Shown here: positions 58,523 to 64,000 of the stretch, one piece after another
Position numbering within the stretch: position 1 is the stretch's first letter
How the letters are laid out: every line of letters starts with the position of its first letter
From: Nocardia caishijiensis NBRC 108228
GTDB taxonomy: Bacteria; Actinomycetota; Actinomycetes; Mycobacteriales; Mycobacteriaceae
Direction: 5' to 3'
DNA length: 64,000 nucleotides
Assembly (NCBI RefSeq): GCF_001612825.1
Contig: NZ_BDBE01000038.1
Location: forward strand, 124,001 to 188,000
Translations under genes and position numbers: made by a program
Notes under the pieces: model-generated
Database searches by the model: none
What the model was told of the DNA's origin: nothing
The model's input: the letters and a program-made list of their open reading frames with translations, nothing else

Positions 58523-60478
58523 ATGGAACCGACGGCCGCACAGCGCGCGACACTCGCCGCGATCTGCAACACGTTCATACCCGGCGACGCGAGCGGGCTA
58601 CCGAGCTCCGCCGACCTCGGCGCGGTGGACACCATCCTGACGATCCTCGGGCGCAATCCCCGCGCGGCCGACCGCAAGCAATTCGCGACCCTGCTCGATC
58701 TGTGGGACACCCGCGCCTTCGGCGCGATCACGGGTACCGGTTTCCGGCGCTTCTCCACCCTCCCGCAGGAACAGCGCGAGGCAGCCCTGCTGCGGCTCGC
58801 CGATTCCCGGCTCGCCCCCGTCCGGGCGATCTTCCAGGCCCTCAAACAGGCCACCCTGCTGGCCTACAACGTCACCCCCGGCCCCACCGGCACGAATCCG
58901 CTGTGGGAACGGATCGGCTACCCGGCACCGACCGGCCCCTCGGCCGACGCCGCGGCGCCGCAGCTGAAGCCGGAGCGCTTCACCGCGCCGACCACCCTCG
59001 ACTGCGATGTCGTCGTCGTCGGATCGGGCGCCGGTGGTGGCACGGCCGCCGCCGTGCTCGCGCGGGCCGGGCTGGACGTGGTCGTCCTCGAGCGCGGCGA
59101 CTACTACGACGACAAGGACTTCGGCGGCGGCGAGCTCGCCGCGCTGACCACCCTGTACGCGCCCGGTCCCGCCACCACGGCGGAGGGGCAGCTCACGCTG
59201 GTCGCGGGCAGCTGCCTCGGCGGTGGAACCGTGGTCAACTGGAGCACCTCGCTGCCGGTCCCCGACCGGGTACGCGCGGAATGGGCCGACCTCGGCGTTC
59301 CCCAGTTCACCGGCGACGAGTTCGGGAAGGCGCTCGAAGTGGTGAGCGAGCGGATCGGCGTCACCCGCGCCAAATCGCCCATCTCGGCCCGTGACGGCGT
59401 GCTAGAACGCGGCGCGCGAGCGCTCGGCTGGGACGTCGACACCCTGCCGCGCAATGTCGGTGACGCCTGCGACGCGGCGGTCGAGTGCGGGCGCTGCGGT
59501 TACGGTTGCCGCCTCGGCGCCAAGCAGTCGGCGACCAAGACCTGGTTGCGCGACGCCGCCGAGCACGGCGCCCGGCTGGTCGTCGACGCCGATGTCCGCA
59601 GCATCGCGGTGAAAGCGGGTCGGGCGGAATCGGTTTCGGCGCGCACCTCCGAGGGCGTCGAGATCACGGTGCGGGCCCGTGCGGTGGTCGTCGCGGCGGG
59701 TGCCGTGCAGACGCCCGCGCTGCTGCGCCGCTCGGGTCTGCGCAATCCCAATATCGGCAGGCACCTGCGCCTGCATCCCGCCGCCGCCGTGTTCGGGGTG
59801 TTCGAGGAGGAGATCCGCCCCTGGGAAGGCGCGTTGCAGGCGCGGATCAGCAGGCACCACGCCGACCTCGACGGCGACGGCTTCGGCGTCATCTACGAGA
59901 CCGGCCCGGTGCATCCCGGCCTGGCCACCGGATTCATGAACTGGCGTGGCGCGCGCCGGCACCGCGACGCGATGCTCGAATTCGCCCGCACCACCTCGAT
60001 CGGCGTCATCACGCGCGACCGGGACCCGGGCACCGTGACCGTCGACCGCGGCGGCGAACCGGTGGTGAAATACCGGCTCTCCGACTACGACGCCCGTCAT
60101 CTGCACACCGGCATCGTCGGTGCGGCGACGATGCTCGAAGCCGCGGGCGCGCAGCGGATCTACTCCGGCCATCAGGCGGGCATCTCGTTCACACCGGGCA
60201 CCAGCGGCTCGCTCGCCGAGTTCGAAGCCGCGTGCCAGCAGGCCGGGTACGGTCCGGGCCGGTGCTCGATGGGCGCGCTGCACATCATGGGCTCGGCCCG
60301 GATGGGCGGCACGGCCGGGCAGTCCGCGACGGACCCCGACGGCGCCACCTGGGACGTCGGCAACATCGTCGTCGCCGACGGCTCCTGCTTCCCCACCGCG
60401 CCCGGCGTGAACCCGATGGTGACCATCGAGGCGATCGGCTACATGAACGCGACGCGGCTCGCGGCGAAGCTCACCTAG
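58523..60478 (+). CDS. GMC-family FAD oxidoreductase (long-chain alcohol oxidase-like)
   Basis: A 651-residue flavoprotein. Residues 1-135 form a helical gluconate-2-dehydrogenase-subunit-3-like domain fused to a GMC domain. The FAD loop VVVVGSGAGGGTAAAVLARAG is near residue 162, a Cys cluster CGRCGYGC near 321, and the C-terminal HIMGSARMGG and PTAPGVNPMVTIEAIGYMNA contain the catalytic His and Asn. This order is that of long-chain fatty alcohol oxidases. The ATG at 58523 is used, with AAAAGGGG upstream. Confidence 0.9.
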   Translation: MEPTAAQRATLAAICNTFIPGDASGLPSSADLGAVDTILTILGRNPRAADRKQFATLLDLWDTRAFGAITGTGFRRFSTLPQEQREAALLRLADSRLAPVRAIFQALKQATLLAYNVTPGPTGTNPLWERIGYPAPTGPSADAAAPQLKPERFTAPTTLDCDVVVVGSGAGGGTAAAVLARAGLDVVVLERGDYYDDKDFGGGELAALTTLYAPGPATTAEGQLTLVAGSCLGGGTVVNWSTSLPVPDRVRAEWADLGVPQFTGDEFGKALEVVSERIGVTRAKSPISARDGVLERGARALGWDVDTLPRNVGDACDAAVECGRCGYGCRLGAKQSATKTWLRDAAEHGARLVVDADVRSIAVKAGRAESVSARTSEGVEITVRARAVVVAAGAVQTPALLRRSGLRNPNIGRHLRLHPAAAVFGVFEEEIRPWEGALQARISRHHADLDGDGFGVIYETGPVHPGLATGFMNWRGARRHRDAMLEFARTTSIGVITRDRDPGTVTVDRGGEPVVKYRLSDYDARHLHTGIVGAATMLEAAGAQRIYSGHQAGISFTPGTSGSLAEFEAACQQAGYGPGRCSMGALHIMGSARMGGTAGQSATDPDGATWDVGNIVVADGSCFPTAPGVNPMVTIEAIGYMNATRLAAKLT

Positions 60479-60516
60479 CCGTGCGCGCGCGGCGGCCCAC
60501 CACATAATCTGGGGCG

Positions 60517-62028
60517 ATGACCGCTGTCGCAGATCGTTCACTCGGACCGGAACTGGCACGCATCGAATCCCTCACCGCGGATACCGATGTGCTGGTGATC
60601 GGCTTGACCTCCTCGGAGAACGGACCGGCCGTCGCCCCGGCCGACCTGTTCGGCGACGTGCTCACCGAGGAGGTCCGCGCGGAGCTGCTCGACGCGCTCG
60701 GCGCGGTCGGCGCCAAGGGCAAGCCCGAGGAGCTCACCCGGGTGCCCGCACCGGCAGCCCTGGACAACGTCACCAGCGTGCTCGCCGTGGGTCTCGGCGC
60801 CGCCGACAAGATCGACGCCGAGCAGGTCCGCCGCAGCGCGGGCGTCGCGGCCCGCGCGCTGTCGGGGACCGAACTCGTCGCCACCACCCTGTCCGGCATC
60901 GACCTCGGTGCCGCCGCGGAAGGCTTCTACCTCGGGGCTTACACCTTCTCGGCGTTCAAGTCGGCCAAGAGCGCACCCAAGCCCGACGAGCAGCCGGTGG
61001 TTCGCGTCGAGTTGCTCGTCCCGGAACCGGAGTTCGGTGTGCTTGACCTGTTGCGCGCCCAGCTCGTCGCCGAAGCCGTCGCCACCGCCCGCGATTTCGT
61101 GAACACCCCGCCCAGCGCGCTCTACCCCGCCGAGTTCGCCGACCGGGCCCGGGTGCTCGCCGAAGCCGCCGGGCTCGAGGTGGAGGTGCTCGACGAGAAC
61201 GCGCTGGCCGCAGGCGGTTACGGCGGCATCATCGGCGTCGGTCAGGGTTCCTCGCGGCCGCCTCGGCTGGTGCGCATCACCTATGCCGGTGGTCCGAAGA
61301 AGGTCGCGCTGGTCGGCAAGGGCATCACCTTCGACACCGGTGGTATCTCCATCAAGCCCGCGGCGAACATGGAGAACATGACCTCCGACATGGCCGGTGC
61401 GGCGGCGGTCATCGCGACCGTGCTGCTCGCCGCGCGCCTCGGTCTTCCGGTCACGGTCACCGCGACCGTGCCGATGGCCGAGAACATGCCGTCGGCCACC
61501 GCGCAGCGCCCCGGCGATGTGCTCACCCAGTACGGCGGCACCACCGTCGAGGTCATCAACACCGACGCCGAGGGCAGGCTCATCCTCGCCGATGCCATCG
61601 TGCGCGCGGTCGAGGACAACCCCGACTACCTCATCGACGTGGCGACCCTGACCGGGGCGCAGATGGTCGCGCTCGGCACCCGCACGCCCGGGGTGATGGG
61701 CACCGAGGACTTCCGCGACCGCGTCGCCGAGATCTCGCGCGCGGTCGGTGAGAACGGCTGGGCCATGCCGCTGCCGAGCGAACTGCGCGCGGACCTGAAC
61801 TCCAAGGTCGCCGACCTGGCCAACGTCACCCCGCACCGGTGGGGCGGCATGCTCGCGGCGGCACTGTTCCTGAAGGAATTCGTGCCCGAGGGCGTGCAGT
61901 GGGCGCACCTGGACGTGGCCGGTCCGGCCTACAACACCGGTGGTCCGTTCGGCTACATCGGCAAGGGCGGCACCGGTGTCCCGGTGCGCACACTCATCGC
62001 GGTGATCGAGCAGATCGGCGCGGAGTAG
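60517..62028 (+). CDS. pepA: Leucyl aminopeptidase (M17)
   Basis: A 503-residue two-metal aminopeptidase that removes N-terminal residues from peptides. The metal-binding and catalytic motifs GKGITFDTGGISIKP and NTDAEGRLILADA (NTDAEGRL at residues 348-355) are complete, and the C-terminal AHLDVAGPAYNTGG is typical. In M. tuberculosis the equivalent gene is named pepB. The start is ATG 60517. It abuts the convergent gene at 62029 with no space. Confidence 0.95.
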   Translation: MTAVADRSLGPELARIESLTADTDVLVIGLTSSENGPAVAPADLFGDVLTEEVRAELLDALGAVGAKGKPEELTRVPAPAALDNVTSVLAVGLGAADKIDAEQVRRSAGVAARALSGTELVATTLSGIDLGAAAEGFYLGAYTFSAFKSAKSAPKPDEQPVVRVELLVPEPEFGVLDLLRAQLVAEAVATARDFVNTPPSALYPAEFADRARVLAEAAGLEVEVLDENALAAGGYGGIIGVGQGSSRPPRLVRITYAGGPKKVALVGKGITFDTGGISIKPAANMENMTSDMAGAAAVIATVLLAARLGLPVTVTATVPMAENMPSATAQRPGDVLTQYGGTTVEVINTDAEGRLILADAIVRAVEDNPDYLIDVATLTGAQMVALGTRTPGVMGTEDFRDRVAEISRAVGENGWAMPLPSELRADLNSKVADLANVTPHRWGGMLAAALFLKEFVPEGVQWAHLDVAGPAYNTGGPFGYIGKGGTGVPVRTLIAVIEQIGAE

Positions 62029-62379
62029 TCACTCCCCCAGTTCGGCGTCGCGGGCCCGCCGCTGCTCGATGCGGCGGCGGGCGTCGAAGTCGCGCATCCG
62101 TTGGGGGTAGCCCGTCTTGTTCACGTCGTACACCGGCACCCGCAGGGCGTCGGCGAGGCGACGCGCACCGTGCTCGCCGACGATCCGGCGCGTCCATTCA
62201 CCGTCCGCCGCCACCAACACCGCTGTGACATCGGTCACAGTAGTCTTGGGTTCGATGAACGCCTCGACCCCGTGCCGCGTCCGCGCCCACTGCGCGAGCG
62301 CGCGCACCTCCGAGGCGCTCTCGCGGGCGACTGACCTGCTCCGGCCCCGCACCCCGCGGAAACGATCCAGCAAACCCAC
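62029..62379 (-). CDS. Conserved actinobacterial protein, 116 aa
   Basis: A 116-residue soluble protein found next to the sucB gene in other Actinobacteria. Visible parts are RHGVEAFIEPKTTVTDVTAVLVAADGEWTRR and the C-terminal YDVNKTGYPQRMRDFDARRR; the latter is characteristic of the family. Some databases call it an oxidoreductase, but I see no cofactor motif. The start is GTG 62379 (VGLLDRFRG) with an AAGGGC purine run. The frame is open further upstream, but that stretch does not look like protein. Confidence 0.75.
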   Translation of the reverse strand: MGLLDRFRGVRGRSRSVARESASEVRALAQWARTRHGVEAFIEPKTTVTDVTAVLVAADGEWTRRIVGEHGARRLADALRVPVYDVNKTGYPQRMRDFDARRRIEQRRARDAELGE

Positions 62380-62636
62380 CGGTCCAGCCCTTCTGCTTTC
62401 CGACGGAATTCTGCTCACCGCCGCACATTCCATGGTGCCAGCTCCGCACGGATTGCCGCCCAGCGCCACAGACGCGGCGGGCGAGTGCAAGGATGGTTGC
62501 CGGAACAAGAACCAACGATTCCCGGGAGTCCCGCCACACGGTCGGGGTGGACACACGCCGCGACCCGCGGCGCACTGCCCGCCGGGGTCGAAGCACTGTT
62601 GTATTACCCGTCGAACAGTCAGAGGAGTCAGAGGAC

Positions 62637-64000
62637 ATGGCCTTCTCCGTCCAGATGCCGGCTCTTGGTGAGAGCGTCACCGAGGGAACGGTGACCAGGT
62701 GGCTGAAGCAGGAAGGAGACACGGTCGAGGTCGACGAACCGCTGCTCGAAGTCTCCACCGACAAAGTCGATACCGAGATCCCGTCGCCCACCGCCGGTGT
62801 GCTGTCGAAGATCGTCGCCCAGGAAGACGATGTCGTCGAGGTCGGCGGTGAGCTCGGCGTGATCAGCGACGCCGGTGAGGCGCCCGCTTCCGCCCCCGCG
62901 CCCGCCGAGGAATCCGCGCCCGCCGAGGAATCCGTGGCCGCGGAACCTGAACCCGAGCCCGAGCCCGCCGCGCAGGCACCGGCCCCCGAGCCCGCCGCCG
63001 CGCCCGCTCAGGCCGACGCGTCGTCCGGCACCCCCGTGAAGATGCCCGAGCTGGGCGAGTCCGTCACCGAGGGCACCGTCACCCGCTGGCTCAAGGCCGT
63101 CGGCGACGAGGTCGCCGTCGACGAGCCGCTGCTCGAGGTCTCCACCGACAAGGTCGACACCGAGATCCCCTCGCCGGTCGCGGGCACGCTGCTCGAGATC
63201 TCCGCGCAGGAGGACGATGTCGTCGCCGTCGGCGGTCAGCTCGGTGTGATCGGCAGCGGCAAGCCCGCCGCCGCCCCCGCCCCCGCGCCCGCGCCGAAGC
63301 CGGAACCTGAACCCGAGCCGAAGCCCGAGCGCAAACAGGAAGCCGCACCGGCGCCCGCGCCGAAGCCGGAACCCGCTCCCGCGCCGAAACCCGCGCCCGC
63401 CGCCAAGCCCGCGCCCGCCCCGGCCGCGTCGTCCGGCAACGGCAGCACCCCGTACGTGACCCCGCTGGTGCGCAAGCTGGCCGAGGAGAACGGCGTCGAC
63501 CTGTCGGCCCTCACCGGTTCCGGTGTCGGCGGCCGTATCCGCAAGCAGGACGTGCTCGCCGCCGCCGAGGCCAAGAAGGCGCCGGAGCCCGCGCCCGCCG
63601 CCGCGTCGGCCCCCGCCGCGGCCCCGGCCAAGCAGTCGGCGGCTCCGAAGCTGGCCGGTCTCGTCGGTTCCACCCAGAAGGCGAGCCGCATCCGGCAGAT
63701 CACCGCGACCAAGACGCGCGAATCGCTGCAGACCACCGCGCAGCTGACCCAGGTCCACGAGGCCGACGTCACCAAGATCGCGCATCTGCGGCAGCTCGCG
63801 AAGGCCTCGTTCAAGAACCGCGAGGGCGTCAACCTGACGTACCTGCCGTTCTTCGCCAAGGCCGTCGTCGAGGCCCTCGGTGTGCACCCGAACGTGAACG
63901 CCTCCTACAACGAGGACACCAAGGAGATCACCTACCACGCGTCGGTGCACCTGGGTATCGCGGTCGACACCGAGCAGGGTCTGCTCTCGCCGGTCATCCA
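62637..64000 (+). CDS. sucB: 2-oxoglutarate dehydrogenase E2 component, two lipoyl domains (5' part)
   Basis: The window ends inside this gene, so its catalytic domain is incomplete. Two lipoyl domains are visible, each with the lipoylated Lys in STDKVDTEIPSP (about residues 43 and 172), separated by long Ala/Pro/Glu linkers. Then comes the peripheral-subunit-binding domain (VTPLVRKLAEENGVDLSALTG near residue 285) and the start of the acyltransferase domain. In Mycobacterium the dlaT product serves both pyruvate and 2-oxoglutarate dehydrogenases. The ATG at 62637 follows a clear GAGGA site. Confidence 0.95.
   Translation, partial: MAFSVQMPALGESVTEGTVTRWLKQEGDTVEVDEPLLEVSTDKVDTEIPSPTAGVLSKIVAQEDDVVEVGGELGVISDAGEAPASAPAPAEESAPAEESVAAEPEPEPEPAAQAPAPEPAAAPAQADASSGTPVKMPELGESVTEGTVTRWLKAVGDEVAVDEPLLEVSTDKVDTEIPSPVAGTLLEISAQEDDVVAVGGQLGVIGSGKPAAAPAPAPAPKPEPEPEPKPERKQEAAPAPAPKPEPAPAPKPAPAAKPAPAPAASSGNGSTPYVTPLVRKLAEENGVDLSALTGSGVGGRIRKQDVLAAAEAKKAPEPAPAAASAPAAAPAKQSAAPKLAGLVGSTQKASRIRQITATKTRESLQTTAQLTQVHEADVTKIAHLRQLAKASFKNREGVNLTYLPFFAKAVVEALGVHPNVNASYNEDTKEITYHASVHLGIAVDTEQGLLSPVI

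Overview
The window is a GC-rich actinobacterial chromosome segment, most likely Nocardia or a close relative in the Mycobacteriales. The evidence is a complete gene backbone that matches, gene by gene, the Mycobacterium tuberculosis pknL-to-dlaT region as I remember it: class II DAHP synthase, the bc1-aa3 respiratory genes, trpD, a RipC-like hydrolase, PimB', PlsC, ctaC-ctaF, AsnB/LtsA, adenosine kinase, ErpA, cobT-cobS, ilvE, gcvT, a leucyl aminopeptidase and a two-lipoyl E2 (sucB/dlaT). An antigen-85-like mycolyltransferase also fits a mycolate producer. No tRNA, rRNA, CRISPR array or insertion sequence was recognised.

Layout: 1-1239 is the C-terminal part of a PASTA Ser/Thr kinase (PknL-like). 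1325-4642 is a lower-GC three-gene minus-strand cassette (DUF262 protein, AAA/DUF3696-like ATPase, uncharacterised third protein) sitting between pknL and aroG; it is the best candidate here for an undescribed defence-type system. 4758-6823 holds aroG and a 3'-5' exoribonuclease. 6879-11214 is ctaE-qcrC-qcrA-qcrB. 11407-15980 holds a hypothetical gene, trpD, a stand-alone Lrp/AsnC sensor domain, a divergent TrpF and a DEDDh exonuclease/GIY-YIG fusion. 16334-18623 is an AAA+ ATPase/TPR membrane protein pair. 19285-30524 is largely cell-envelope: two NlpC/P60 proteins, a gluzincin-like protease, PimB', two SRPBCC proteins, an ArsA-like ATPase, a ROK kinase, PlsC, a Spo0M-like protein and an ABC1 kinase. 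30640-37084 is accessory: PhoD-like phosphatase, FAD oxidase, AraC regulator, DUF4239 membrane protein and a proline-rich secreted protein. 37165-43712 returns to the backbone (ctaF, ctaC, asnB, adoK, erpA, DUF3043). 43771-46310 holds a tiny membrane protein, a GlxA-type regulator and the mycolyltransferase. 46460-48906 is cobU-cobT-cobS. 49042-52029 holds an MBL hydrolase, ilvE and gcvT. 52130-60478 is mostly accessory or secreted proteins. 60517-64000 holds pepA/pepB, a small conserved protein and the 5' part of sucB.

Compared with the remembered M. tuberculosis order, the block from qcrB to plsC is inverted: qcrB lies beside the exoribonuclease and plsC lies on the ctaF side. Three loci combine envelope precursor or remodelling work (PimB', PlsC, RipC-like, AsnB/LtsA, mycolyltransferase). 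The two respiratory loci together encode the bc1 complex plus subunits II, III and IV of the aa3 oxidase. Several convergent gene pairs are separated by perfect hairpins that probably act as shared terminators. Two genes (at 6326 and 24168) appear to begin with CTG codons, because no ATG, GTG or TTG start allows a complete conserved N-terminus.
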